From positions 2,046,001-2,110,000 of the forward strand of contig NZ_CP054142.1 of NCBI RefSeq assembly GCF_017893965.1: a stretch of 64,000 bases of DNA, in the 5' to 3' direction. The translations under genes and the position numbers were made by a program. The notes under the pieces are model-generated. The model worked only from the letters and a program-made list of their open reading frames with translations, made no database searches and had not been told where the DNA came from. The DNA comes from Treponema parvum. Its GTDB lineage: Bacteria; Spirochaetota; Spirochaetia; Treponematales; Treponemataceae. This document shows positions 56,364 through 64,000 of this stretch, piece by piece; position 1 is the stretch's first letter, and the number at the start of each line of letters is the position of its first letter.

Positions 56364-57119
56364 ATGAAGCAAGAGAATAAAATTGTTGCGCTATATCCGT
56401 TAACTAAATTTTATTTGGCAATAGTTCTGGTTGTTTTAGATATTATTATGCCGGGAATTTTGAGCAAGCTGGTTATATTTGTAATAATAAATATTATAGC
56501 TGCAATGAGCGGTGTTTGGAAAATATTTATCCGAAGAGTGAAAAATTCCGTGGGGCTTTTGTTTCTGATATTGCTATTTATACAAACGTTTTTCTATCCG
56601 AAAGGAGAAGTTATATTTTCAGTTTGGATATTTAATGCAAAGCTGGAAGGACTTTTATTTGCCTTAAAACTTGGCTTTACATTAATGGGTGCAGGAGGCA
56701 GTTTGATTTGGCTCTTTTCAGTTACGCAGGAAAAAGATTTTGTATTAGCGTTAGAAAAGAGCGTAATGAGTGCAAAAGCTTCTTATGTGGTGCTGTCAAC
56801 ACTACAAATGGTTCCCGTTTTAAAGAAAAAATCCCAGACGATTATGAATGCACAAAAAGCACGAGGAGTGGAAACGGAAGGAAATCTTTTTGTAAGAGCA
56901 AAAGTATTTGTTCCAACAATTATTCCACTTGTATTAAGTTCAATAGCAGGAATAGAAGAACGGGCGTTGACATTGGAAGCCAGAGGTTTTTCATCAGGAA
57001 TAAAGCCGACACATCTGTATGATATAGAAAAAACGGAATCGGATAAAAAAGTCGTTATACTAATTACAATATTCGGTGTTTTAGGTATTGCCGGGAGGGT
57101 TGCGCTATGGCTTATATAG
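56364..57119 (+). CDS. ecfT: ECF transporter transmembrane component EcfT
   Basis: 251 residues with five to six membrane segments. Scaffold subunit of an energy-coupling-factor vitamin/nucleoside importer. The two coupling-helix signatures are visible as KARGVE near residue 170 and LEARGF near 213. GGAGAGAG precedes the ATG. It overlaps the first ATPase by 13 bases. From here to 60415 the DNA is distinctly AT-rich, unlike the flanking genes. Confidence 0.92.
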   Translation: MKQENKIVALYPLTKFYLAIVLVVLDIIMPGILSKLVIFVIINIIAAMSGVWKIFIRRVKNSVGLLFLILLFIQTFFYPKGEVIFSVWIFNAKLEGLLFALKLGFTLMGAGGSLIWLFSVTQEKDFVLALEKSVMSAKASYVVLSTLQMVPVLKKKSQTIMNAQKARGVETEGNLFVRAKVFVPTIIPLVLSSIAGIEERALTLEARGFSSGIKPTHLYDIEKTESDKKVVILITIFGVLGIAGRVALWLI

Positions 57120-57958
57120 ATATACAAGATGTTAATTACACATATCCTTTGGCTAAAACACCAAGTATTGCTGATGTAAACTTATCTTTCCAAAAGGGAA
57201 AAATTTATGCGATATTAGGCGCAAATGGAAGTGGAAAAACAACACTGTGTAACATTATAAGAGGATTTATTCCTAATTTTTTTCAAGGAAAGATCGAAGG
57301 AAAAGTAATAGTTGACGGAAAAAATCTAGAAGACTATGAAATGGGAGAACTGGCATCTAAAATAGGATATGTTTTTCAAAATCCATTTAATCAGATTACG
57401 GGAGCCAGAGACACTGTATATGGCGAGATCGCATATGGATTGGAAAATTTTGGAGTTCCGGTAGAGGAAATAAAGCAGCGTGTAGAAAAGATTATGGTAA
57501 TTACCAACACCGCTTATCTTCAAAATAAAAATCCTTTTGAGTTATCAGGCGGTCAACAACAGAGAGTAGCTTTGGCATCGGTGCTGGTTCTGGAACCGGA
57601 TATATTAGTGATAGACGAGCCGACATCACAGTTGGATCCACAGGAAACGGAACGTGTTTTTGAAATTATACAAACAATGAAAAAAATGGGAAAGACCATC
57701 ATTCTTGTTGAGCATAAGATGGAATTAGTGGCTGAATATTGTGATGAAGTAGTAATTTTGTACCAAGGGAAAGTAATTCGACATGGCGATAAACATAAAG
57801 TTTTATCTGAAATTGAATTAGAACAGTTTGGGGTTAGGTTGCCGTTAACAGTATATCTTGCAAATGAATTAAAAAAACATGGAGTAAGAATAGAAGAAAA
57901 TATTATTACTACAGATGAAATGGCTTATCAGCTTCAAAAAATCGGAAAGAAGGAGTAG
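57107..57958 (+). CDS. ecfA: ECF transporter ATPase (EcfA)
   Basis: 283 residues. Walker A GANGSGKTT near residue 38, Q-loop GYVFQNPFNQITG, signature LSGGQQQRVALA near 148, Walker B ILVIDEPTSQLD near 165 and the switch His in VEHKME. Energises import through EcfT. Overlaps ecfT, with its start within the final codons of that gene. Confidence 0.94.
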   Translation: MAYIDIQDVNYTYPLAKTPSIADVNLSFQKGKIYAILGANGSGKTTLCNIIRGFIPNFFQGKIEGKVIVDGKNLEDYEMGELASKIGYVFQNPFNQITGARDTVYGEIAYGLENFGVPVEEIKQRVEKIMVITNTAYLQNKNPFELSGGQQQRVALASVLVLEPDILVIDEPTSQLDPQETERVFEIIQTMKKMGKTIILVEHKMELVAEYCDEVVILYQGKVIRHGDKHKVLSEIELEQFGVRLPLTVYLANELKKHGVRIEENIITTDEMAYQLQKIGKKE

Positions 57959-57962
57959 CAGT

Positions 57963-58760
57963 ATGGGGATTATTGAATTCAAAGACGTAAGTTTTCAGTA
58001 TCCGAATGGTTTTTCTGCTGTTGAAAATATAAGTTTTGAAATTAATAAAGAAGAAGCAGTCGCTATCATAGGTCAGAACGGCGCCGGCAAGACAACAACT
58101 GTTAAAATGATTAACGGATTATTAAAACCAACTCAAGGAACGGTTTTGGTTGATGGAATGAATACGAAAGACTATACAACAGCGCAATTGTCAAAAGTTG
58201 CAGGATATGTATTCCAAAATCCTGATGATCAAATTTTTCATAACAATGTGGAAGATGAGATTAGATTCGGACCAAAAAAGCAGGGATTGTCGGAGAAAGA
58301 AATTGCGCAAAAAACCGAATGGGCAGCCGATCTATGTAGATTATCGGAACAGATGCAGGAAAATCCTTATAATCTTCCGCTTTCCATTCGTAAATTTGTT
58401 TCCATTGCGTCCGTATTGGCAATGGACGGAAAAATATTGATACTGGATGAGCCCACCGCAGGTCAGGATTTGTTTGGAATCAAGAGATTGGAGGACATCC
58501 TTAAAGAATTAAAAAAAGAGAATAAAACCGTAGTTACAATAACCCATGATATAGAATTTGCGGTAAATAATTTCAAGAAAATATTTGTAATGTCACATAA
58601 AAATCTGCTTAAAGTAGGAAGTGCAAAAGAGATATTTTCCGATGAAGATCTTTTAAAAGATAGTATGTTGAAAAAGACATATATAGGACAATTATGCGAT
58701 AAGTTAAAATCGGATAAAACAGCTGTCACAATGGAAGAATTTCTGAGTTATTACAACTAG
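57963..58760 (+). CDS. ecfA: ECF transporter ATPase (EcfA')
   Basis: 265 residues. Walker A GQNGAGKTT near 38, Q-loop YVFQNPDDQIFHN typical of ECF ATPases, Walker B ILILDEPTAGQD. The signature helix is degenerate (NLPLSIRKFVSIAS in place of LSGGQ), so ATP hydrolysis in this heterodimer may be asymmetric. The start at 57963 follows AAGGAG; an in-frame ATG 48 bases earlier lies within the preceding gene and is not used. Confidence 0.92.
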   Translation: MGIIEFKDVSFQYPNGFSAVENISFEINKEEAVAIIGQNGAGKTTTVKMINGLLKPTQGTVLVDGMNTKDYTTAQLSKVAGYVFQNPDDQIFHNNVEDEIRFGPKKQGLSEKEIAQKTEWAADLCRLSEQMQENPYNLPLSIRKFVSIASVLAMDGKILILDEPTAGQDLFGIKRLEDILKELKKENKTVVTITHDIEFAVNNFKKIFVMSHKNLLKVGSAKEIFSDEDLLKDSMLKKTYIGQLCDKLKSDKTAVTMEEFLSYYN

Positions 58761-58768
58761 AGGTTTAA

Positions 58769-59743
58769 ATGGAGAAAGAAAAAATTATCATTGATTGTGA
58801 CCCGGGAACAGATGATGCGCTGGCTATCATATTGGCGTTATACTCAGGAAAATTGGATTTAAAAGCAGTATGTAGCGTGACAGGAAATGGAGCATTAGAT
58901 ACGACAACAAGGAATGGATTGAATATTCTTTCGTTATGTGGAAGAGAGGACATTCCGTTATATCGCGGGTCGGCAGTTGCATTAGACCGGAAACAGCCGG
59001 CAACAGTGAGTGCATTTGGCGATGACGGCCTGGGAGGCTTTGCAGATACTATATCTTCAAATAAAAAAGAAGAAGATCTGAACGCAGTAGATTTTTTGGT
59101 TGAATATGTGAATAAATATCCTAACGAAATTACACTATTTGCGATAGGACCTTGTACGAATATAGCCCATGCGATACGCAAGTCTAAGGATTTTGCCAAA
59201 AATCTAAAACATTTAATTATTATGGGAGGGGCAAAGTACACTGGAAATATGAGTCCTGTGGCAGAGTATAATTTTTGGGCGGATCCGCTGGCAGCGCATG
59301 AAGTTCTGATGGCAGGTATTCAAGAAGTAACGATGATAGGTTTGGATGTTACAAATAAAATTGCCTTAGACTGCAACATGCGGGAAATATTAAGAATGTT
59401 AAATACCAAATTATCAACATTTGTTTATAATATTACTCAAATAGGGATGGATGAAAACTGGAAAGAAAGAAGAAAAGCCGTTTCGCCAATGCATGACGTA
59501 CTAACTGTTGCGTACTTCCTTGACAATTCCATTGTGAATGTAAAACCGGCATATATTGATGTAGTGACGGAAGGAATTGCCCGGGGACAGTCCATTGTAG
59601 ATATAAATGGACATTGGAATAAAAACAAATGTAATGCAAAATATGCATATGATGTTGATACAGCTAAATTTTATAAGTTGTTTTATAAAGAAATATTCAA
59701 TGAAGACATTACAGATTTGATCGACAAAAAACAGGAGGAATGA
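58769..59743 (+). CDS. Inosine-uridine preferring nucleoside hydrolase
   Basis: 324 residues. Cleaves ribonucleosides to base and ribose. The calcium-binding N-terminal motif DCDPGTDDALAIILAL is at residues 8-23, and NFWADPLAAHEVL near 168 and the LDVT segment near 190 match the family. It sits within the ECF operon between the ATPases and the S component. This makes a nucleoside the likely transported substrate. Confidence 0.94.
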   Translation: MEKEKIIIDCDPGTDDALAIILALYSGKLDLKAVCSVTGNGALDTTTRNGLNILSLCGREDIPLYRGSAVALDRKQPATVSAFGDDGLGGFADTISSNKKEEDLNAVDFLVEYVNKYPNEITLFAIGPCTNIAHAIRKSKDFAKNLKHLIIMGGAKYTGNMSPVAEYNFWADPLAAHEVLMAGIQEVTMIGLDVTNKIALDCNMREILRMLNTKLSTFVYNITQIGMDENWKERRKAVSPMHDVLTVAYFLDNSIVNVKPAYIDVVTEGIARGQSIVDINGHWNKNKCNAKYAYDVDTAKFYKLFYKEIFNEDITDLIDKKQEE

Positions 59744-59835
59744 ATAATGAAAAAAAAATAAAATGTTTTCAATATGAAGACATTACAGCTTTGATTGACA
59801 AAAAAATAGGAGGAATAAACAATGAAAAAGAACGA
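59697..59835 (+). repeat. Tandem duplication at a gene junction, with a four-codon minigene
   Basis: The 3' end of the hydrolase gene plus ribosome binding site and following start codon are repeated 74-75 bases further on (TGAAGACATT at 59701 and 59775; AGGAGGA before each start). The first copy leads into a tiny frame ATG AAA AAA AAA TAA (59747-59761) behind an excellent ribosome binding site. The second leads into the real S-component gene. Confidence 0.8.
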
Positions 59836-60415
59836 AACATTTTCAATGGTGGTTATTTTATTAATTCCGGTAGCAATTGCAATTAATATTGTCGGAGGAC
59901 AGATGACCTCCTTATTGAAAATACCGGTAGATTTAGACATGATAGGCGTTTTACTGGTAGGCGCGCTCGCAGGACCGATCCCGGCAGCGGTTACAGGCGT
60001 ATTGACAAACCTGATTAACGGTATTTTTGATCCAACATGGATTCCGTATGCATTTTGTGCATTCTTTATTGGAATTGCGGCAGGATTATTGTCAAAATAC
60101 AATATGATGAATAAGATTTGGAAATTAATAGTTTCAGGAATTATTATTGCTTTGGTAGCAACAATTACAGCAACGCCGATCACCGTATTCTTCTTTGGAG
60201 GATCAACAGGCGGAGGCGCCTCTATGCTGGCTGCCGGACTGATGGCGACCGGAAAACAGATTTTAGAGTCGGTTTTATCAGTTTACATTGTAACTGAAAG
60301 TGTAGGTAAATTAATTTCCATATTTATAGCATACTTTATCATTAAAGCCATACCGGAAAGATCTCTTGTAAAATATAAATATGGGGATAAATTTATAAAA
60401 GCAAAGAGCGAATAG
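59822..60415 (+). CDS. ECF transporter substrate-specific component (S component)
   Basis: 197 residues with five to six membrane segments. It has the pattern of ECF S components: GGQMTSLLKIPVDLDMIG, then GALAGPIPAAVTGVLTNLI and an FFIGIAAGLLS helix. Binds the solute and docks on the EcfT/EcfA/EcfA' module encoded upstream. The genomic company of nucleoside hydrolase and ribokinase suggests a nucleoside or related ligand. AGGAGGA precedes the ATG at the usual distance. Confidence 0.88.
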   Translation: MKKNETFSMVVILLIPVAIAINIVGGQMTSLLKIPVDLDMIGVLLVGALAGPIPAAVTGVLTNLINGIFDPTWIPYAFCAFFIGIAAGLLSKYNMMNKIWKLIVSGIIIALVATITATPITVFFFGGSTGGGASMLAAGLMATGKQILESVLSVYIVTESVGKLISIFIAYFIIKAIPERSLVKYKYGDKFIKAKSE

Positions 60416-60440
60416 TACACATTAAGCAGTTTGTGTTAAA

Positions 60441-60502
60441 GTCGGCCATCGTATAAAAATGCGGCTTGAAGTATAACCTCAAGACCGCAAATACAGGCCG
60501 AC
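60441..60502 (+). other. Two-level stem-loop after the ECF operon
   Basis: The outer stem GTCGGCC (60441-60447) pairs with GGCCGAC (60496-60502). An inner stem GCGGCTTGA (60461-60469) pairs with TCAAG-A-CCGC (60479-60488, one bulge). No U-tract follows. It is probably the end-of-operon structure. Confidence 0.55.
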
Positions 60503-60520
60503 AACAGTTTCATCTTACAA

Positions 60521-60549
60521 TTGAAAATCCCCAGTTTTTGCTATAAAAT
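60521..60549 (+). promoter_or_regulatory. Promoter for a leaderless transcript (PAP2-like gene)
   Basis: TTGAAA (60521-60526), 17 bases, TAAAAT (60544-60549), 6 bases to the ATG at 60556. An overlapping TGC-TATAAA gives an alternative extended -10, 8 bases from the ATG. Confidence 0.6.
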
Positions 60550-60555
60550 TAAATA

Positions 60556-61488
60556 ATGCGTCCGGATATTTTTTCAAATAAGCAGCTGCGCCGTATTGCA
60601 AAAGTTTCTTCGCGTTCGCTATCATCCTTTAATTGGCTGCTTCCTTATTTTGTCCTTCCGTGGAGGGCGAAAACCTTTAAGACGTCGTGGAAATACATCG
60701 GGTCCGTAATAAAAAATTTTTTTATATTACAATTCTTTCAAAAATGGGGCTTTTACCACATACCGGTCGTAAATGTGGAAAGTCCTCTTGACAATACGGT
60801 TCCGTTTATTCCCGGTAAAATCGACATTTACATGCACTTTGTGAATTTCTGGCTGTCGCCCTTAAGCATGCTCATACAACGGTTCGGCGCCGGCCGTTCC
60901 TTACCGTTCGCAAAGGAATTTGTAGAATACATAACAAAGGCATATAACGAAGCTGCCCGCGTGTATAAGTTCAGACTGACGACGACAAACCGTCCCGATT
61001 ATCGTAAAAATGCAAAATTCAAAAATATTCACAATCTGGATCCGCACTATCTTTGCGTGCCGAGCCTGCACGTCGCAATAGCGGTTCTTTGTTTTTCATA
61101 TTACAAAATGCTTTTTGAGAGAGAAAATTTTACCGAACGGGAAAAAGAAAAGTGGAACAAGGAACTTTACGAAGGAGCCGTCGCTATAACGGAATCCGTA
61201 CTTTTTGTAAAGCAGCACAGCGTAAACTGCATTCCTGCTGCGCTTTATATGATGTCGCATATCACGGATTTTTTTACAACGGACGACGCAGTAAATTTTA
61301 TAAACGATCTTTTTAAAAACACGCCGGAACTTACAGGCGAAAACCGCCGCGCAGTGATCGAACACATACACTATATGTATGAAAGGCTCATACTCGAAGG
61401 CTGTCATGAGGACGATTGGGCAGTACCCGTGCAGCGATGGATCGTAAGCCATGCAAAAGCGACGGGACAAGACAAAACAAAATTATAA
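60556..61488 (+). CDS. PAP2-like protein of unknown substrate
   Basis: 310 residues. I do not recognise a characterised family, but three elements resemble the phosphatidic acid phosphatase type 2 site in order: KFRLTTTNRP near residue 140 (Lys-x7-Arg-Pro), CVPSLHVA near 170, and KQHSVNCIPA near 222. The first and third deviate from the consensus. There is no signal peptide and only weakly hydrophobic segments, so it may be peripheral. The ATG lies 6-8 bases after a -10 box with no ribosome binding site. A lipid- or phosphate-ester function is a guess. Confidence 0.65.
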   Translation: MRPDIFSNKQLRRIAKVSSRSLSSFNWLLPYFVLPWRAKTFKTSWKYIGSVIKNFFILQFFQKWGFYHIPVVNVESPLDNTVPFIPGKIDIYMHFVNFWLSPLSMLIQRFGAGRSLPFAKEFVEYITKAYNEAARVYKFRLTTTNRPDYRKNAKFKNIHNLDPHYLCVPSLHVAIAVLCFSYYKMLFERENFTEREKEKWNKELYEGAVAITESVLFVKQHSVNCIPAALYMMSHITDFFTTDDAVNFINDLFKNTPELTGENRRAVIEHIHYMYERLILEGCHEDDWAVPVQRWIVSHAKATGQDKTKL

Positions 61489-61513
61489 AAAACGCACGTT
61501 AACAGCACGCTAA

Positions 61514-61580
61514 GCGCACTTTAATCGCAGACTGACAGTGCGCCTATAAGCCGGCAGCAAGGCGCGCTTCTTAAAAAGCG
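61514..61580. terminator. Inverted repeats between convergent genes
   Basis: GCGCACT (61514-61520) pairs with AGTGCGC (61537-61543), and CGCTT (61565-61569) with AAGCG (61576-61580). They lie between the converging PAP2-like and helicase genes and may end both transcripts. Neither has a strong U-tract. Confidence 0.4.
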
Positions 61581-63542
61581 TTAAAACCTTTCCTCGCCGG
61601 ATTTCTTTTTTTTATACAGTTCAGCGCCGCCCTTACGCCCTTCGACTTTGTTCAAACCCTTGCCCGCCCGCCTTTTAGCCCTGCCTGACGGCGAACGCAC
61701 ATCGTTCGGAAAAGCTCTGCCGTACTTTCCTCGCCCGACTCTGCCTTCTCGACCGGTACGGGAATTTAAGACAAAGCCTCCGCCGGATTTACTGTCAACA
61801 TGCATGTGAGGTAAACCCTTGTCTTTACGGGACATTTCAAGAACCTTCTTTCCGGCCGAGACAGGCAAACTTACAAGGCTGAAACTTGAAGATATGTCAA
61901 TGTTATCGACCATACGTCCGGGAATATGCAGCAAATTGCTAAAATAATCGGCTATCGAACGCGCATTGTATCCGTCCCTCCTGCCGAGCTGAACAAACAA
62001 TCTTATCTGACCGCCTTCTCCGTAAGATTTTACCGAAGAAATCAAACCGTAGCGCGATCTGTCAAGAGTTTTACCGTAAAAATTTTCAAGTACTCTCGCA
62101 AGAATCTCTTTAGGATTCGAATATATACCGGAACATAACTGTTCCGCGAGGTTTTCAAAAATAAAAGACGCCTTTACGTGATTTTCCGGATCGTTAATAT
62201 CGCCCAAAACGGTCGCCTCAGAGACGCCGCCATTGAAACCGCCTGCCCCAGAAGGATCGGAAACGCTGCCGAGAAGATCGTCTTCCCCACATCGTTCGGA
62301 TATGCCGTTCCGAACACTGTCCGCCTCAGCAGGCTCGGAAACACCGAGAGATACTTTAATCTCATCGAACAATCGTTTACGCTTTGCCTCAATAACTGCA
62401 TCTACGGAAGGAATTTCTTCTTCGATCATTTCACCCTTGCTTGCGCGCCGCACAGCCGCTTGCATAAACTTAAGTTTTCTACGTTCGTCAGGCCTTACAA
62501 AGGTTACTGCGCATCCCGACGAACCGGCGCGCCCCGTCCTGCCTATGCGATGAACATAGGTAGCTCCGTCAAAAGGCAAAGAATAATTTACAACGTGGCT
62601 CAGCCCCGTAATGTCTATACCTCGGGCGGCTACATCCGTGGCTACAAGGACGCGCGTTTTTTTGCTTCTGAATCGCATAAGGATTTTTTCACGCTGAAGC
62701 TGCGGAATATCGCCGTGCAGGGCGGAAGCTTCGTATCCGCGCTCGTCAAGCATGCGGCTTACGGCGTCCGCGTCGACCTTGGTCTGCGTAAACACAAGGC
62801 CGTAAAAATCCGGAGAAATATCTATAAGGCGTACTAGAGCCTCTATCTTTTCATTTTCACGCACAACCCAATATTTTTGGTCAATTAAGAGCGGCTCTTC
62901 CGTTATTCCTTCTTCTTCAATTATTTCATACTCGCCCATAAATTTATGAGCGATCTTGAGAATGGGTTCGGGCATAGTCGCGCTGAACAAAAGAATCCTG
63001 CTTGAAGGATTCGCCTTTGCAAAAATGGCTTCGATATCCTCGATAAACCCCATATCAAGCATTTCATCGCCTTCGTCAAGGATAAAATAATCGATTTTTT
63101 CAATGTTCAAACTGCCGCGTTCAAGATGATCCTGAATACGCCCCGGAGTTCCCACGACGATCTCCGCTCCGCGCTTTAAGTCCTTTATTTGCATTCCCAT
63201 GGAAGCGCCGCCGTAAACGACCGCCGATCTGGGATATTTATCAAAAACAAACGACTTTATTTCAGTGCAAGTCTGAACGGCAAGTTCCCGCGTAGGTTCA
63301 AGAATCAAAGCTCTCACATGGTCGCTTTGCTCTCTTAGCTCCTGAATAAGAGGAAGGGCGAAAGCCGCCGTCTTACCGGTGCCTGTGCGCGCCTTTGCAA
63401 TGATATTGGCGTCGCCGTTTAAAAGACGGGGAATCGCCAAAATTTGAATTGGAGAAGGCGTTTCAAAGCCTTTTTTAGTAACAGCGACAAGGGTCTTTTC
63501 GTCAAGACCCAAGTCTTCAAAAGAGATTTCTTCCGTTTCCAT
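61581..63542 (-). CDS. DEAD-box RNA helicase with DbpA-type RNA-binding domain
   Basis: 653 residues. ATP-dependent RNA helicase, probably in ribosome assembly or RNA decay. Motif Q is TPIQILAIP-like, motif I ARTGTGKT, Ia PTRELAVQ, III SAT, and VI HRIGRTGRAG. Motif II reads DEGD instead of DEAD. After the two RecA domains (to about residue 400) comes a variable linker. A DbpA/CsdA-like RNA-binding domain follows (about 520-590, LFVQLGRRDGYNARSIADYF), then a basic Arg/Gly/Lys tail. The start at 63540-63542 is chosen because the family-like N-terminus begins there; upstream in-frame ATGs lack support. Confidence 0.9.
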   Translation of the reverse strand: METEEISFEDLGLDEKTLVAVTKKGFETPSPIQILAIPRLLNGDANIIAKARTGTGKTAAFALPLIQELREQSDHVRALILEPTRELAVQTCTEIKSFVFDKYPRSAVVYGGASMGMQIKDLKRGAEIVVGTPGRIQDHLERGSLNIEKIDYFILDEGDEMLDMGFIEDIEAIFAKANPSSRILLFSATMPEPILKIAHKFMGEYEIIEEEGITEEPLLIDQKYWVVRENEKIEALVRLIDISPDFYGLVFTQTKVDADAVSRMLDERGYEASALHGDIPQLQREKILMRFRSKKTRVLVATDVAARGIDITGLSHVVNYSLPFDGATYVHRIGRTGRAGSSGCAVTFVRPDERRKLKFMQAAVRRASKGEMIEEEIPSVDAVIEAKRKRLFDEIKVSLGVSEPAEADSVRNGISERCGEDDLLGSVSDPSGAGGFNGGVSEATVLGDINDPENHVKASFIFENLAEQLCSGIYSNPKEILARVLENFYGKTLDRSRYGLISSVKSYGEGGQIRLFVQLGRRDGYNARSIADYFSNLLHIPGRMVDNIDISSSFSLVSLPVSAGKKVLEMSRKDKGLPHMHVDSKSGGGFVLNSRTGREGRVGRGKYGRAFPNDVRSPSGRAKRRAGKGLNKVEGRKGGAELYKKKKSGEERF

Positions 63543-63739
63543 CCGTTTCCCGGCGACAAGAAAAACTTGCCGCATATTACAATACTGTGTGACGAACCGC
63601 CGGAAACGCAAAAATATTCTATTCCTTTCCTTACAAAAACATTTAATATCGATGTCAAGGAAATTAAAGCCGCTGTTTAGACAGACCGTGCATTAGAGGC
63701 AGGCATAACACGCAGATAAGATCCGCACATTAACTACTT

Positions 63740-63767
63740 TGATCGTGCTCCGCTAATATATATAATA
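63740..63767 (+). promoter_or_regulatory. Promoter reading into the 89-bp repeat array
   Basis: TTGATC (63740-63745), 16 bases, perfect TATAAT (63762-63767). The first repeat starts about 25 bases further on. Confidence 0.65.
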
Positions 63768-63792
63768 AGAGGAATAATTGCAAGAAGAGCTC

Positions 63793-64000
63793 GCGATTTC
63801 GAGCAGTGGCGCAGAAATCGCGGGCGCCTCTCATAAAAGAAAAAACGGCTCGGCCGGTTTTTCTACTTCAGACTTAAAAGAGCGATTTCGAGCAGTGGCG
63901 CAGAAATCGCGGGCGCCTCTCATAAAAGAAAAAACGGCTCGGCCGGTTTTTCTACTTCAGACTTAAAAGAGCGATTTCGAGCAGTGGCGCAGAAATCGCG
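63793..64000 (+). repeat. 89-bp tandem repeats, each with a hairpin and a terminator-like element
   Basis: Units begin GCGATTTC at 63793, 63882 and 63971 (the third cut by the window edge). The bases I compared are identical between units. Each has GCGATTTC/GAAATCGC around a 13-base loop, then a second hairpin (AAAAACGGC, TCG loop, GCC-G-GTTTTT) that resembles an intrinsic terminator. The period of 89 is not a multiple of 3 and there are no variable spacers. The array extends beyond the window. Confidence 0.9.

Noticed and set aside
59683-60183. Hydrophobic minus-strand ORF opposite the ECF S component
   Set aside because: Hydrophobicity is a mirror of the real membrane protein; the plus strand has the ribosome binding site and family motifs.
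63778-63966. Small TTG-started ORF (62 codons) running into the 89-bp repeats
   Set aside because: The repeat period is not a multiple of three, so the same bases are read in different frames in successive units. The frame has no family resemblance. The region fits non-coding RNA better.
63793-64000. CRISPR array or integron attC array at the right edge
   Set aside because: The 89-bp units show no variable spacers, and no GTTRRRY/RYYYAAC core sites are present.

Overview
The window looks like the chromosome of a treponeme-type spirochaete. This is inferred from gene content: many carbohydrate ABC importers whose binding proteins share one mature N-terminus, a double-Cache chemoreceptor, a SpoIIE/STAS partner-switching operon, a pyruvate formate-lyase pair, and a parE-parC style topoisomerase pair. 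No rRNA or tRNA gene was found, so the genus is an inference and no species is proposed.

Layout. 1-9922 (minus strand) holds two carbohydrate uptake units. One is cut by the left edge (permease 5' end plus binding protein). The other is a complete set: FGGY kinase, UlaG-type lactonase, binding protein, two permeases and a GH3 glycosidase. 10344-14034 (plus) holds an EcoRI-type adenine methyltransferase interrupted near its C-terminus by 38 copies of a 7-base repeat, then a chemoreceptor. 14149-21032 (minus) is a second type of importer (RbsA/MglA-like ATPase, two permeases, a small membrane protein) led by two almost identical DUF3798-type binding proteins. 21162-24317 is pflB-pflA. 24546-25976 carries two toxin-antitoxin modules side by side (BrnTA, HigBA). 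26072-32748 runs through an aldo/keto reductase, a YigZ-family protein, a membrane protein and the topoisomerase pair. 33022-36818 (plus) is leuS and a lipid kinase. 36873-48721 (minus) holds a VanY-like peptidase, an STAS/SpoIIE switch, grpE-dnaK-dnaJ, a pseudouridine synthase and a vWA protein. 48973-52964 (plus) holds an unknown protein, an XRE-cupin regulator, adk and an RqcH-like protein. 52988-60415 is a nucleoside/ribose locus: a LacI regulator fused to a sugar kinase, divergent from ribokinase, an ECF transporter and a nucleoside hydrolase. 60556-63542 holds a PAP2-like protein and a DEAD-box helicase. The right edge enters an array of 89-bp tandem repeats placed after a good promoter.

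The strongest candidate for something undescribed is the methyltransferase at 10344. The conserved last strand of the family lies just beyond the heptamer tract, in a frame reached only if one repeat is gained or two are lost. Repeat slippage should therefore switch the enzyme between a native C-terminus and a read-through tail that overlaps the chemoreceptor gene. Other notable items are a genome-style pattern of leaderless genes (start codon 6-8 bases after a -10 box), hairpin clusters separating binding-protein genes from their permeases, a SpoIIE-type protein lacking metal-binding aspartates beside an intact paralogue, the LacI-kinase fusion, and the promoter-driven hairpin/terminator repeat array at the right end.
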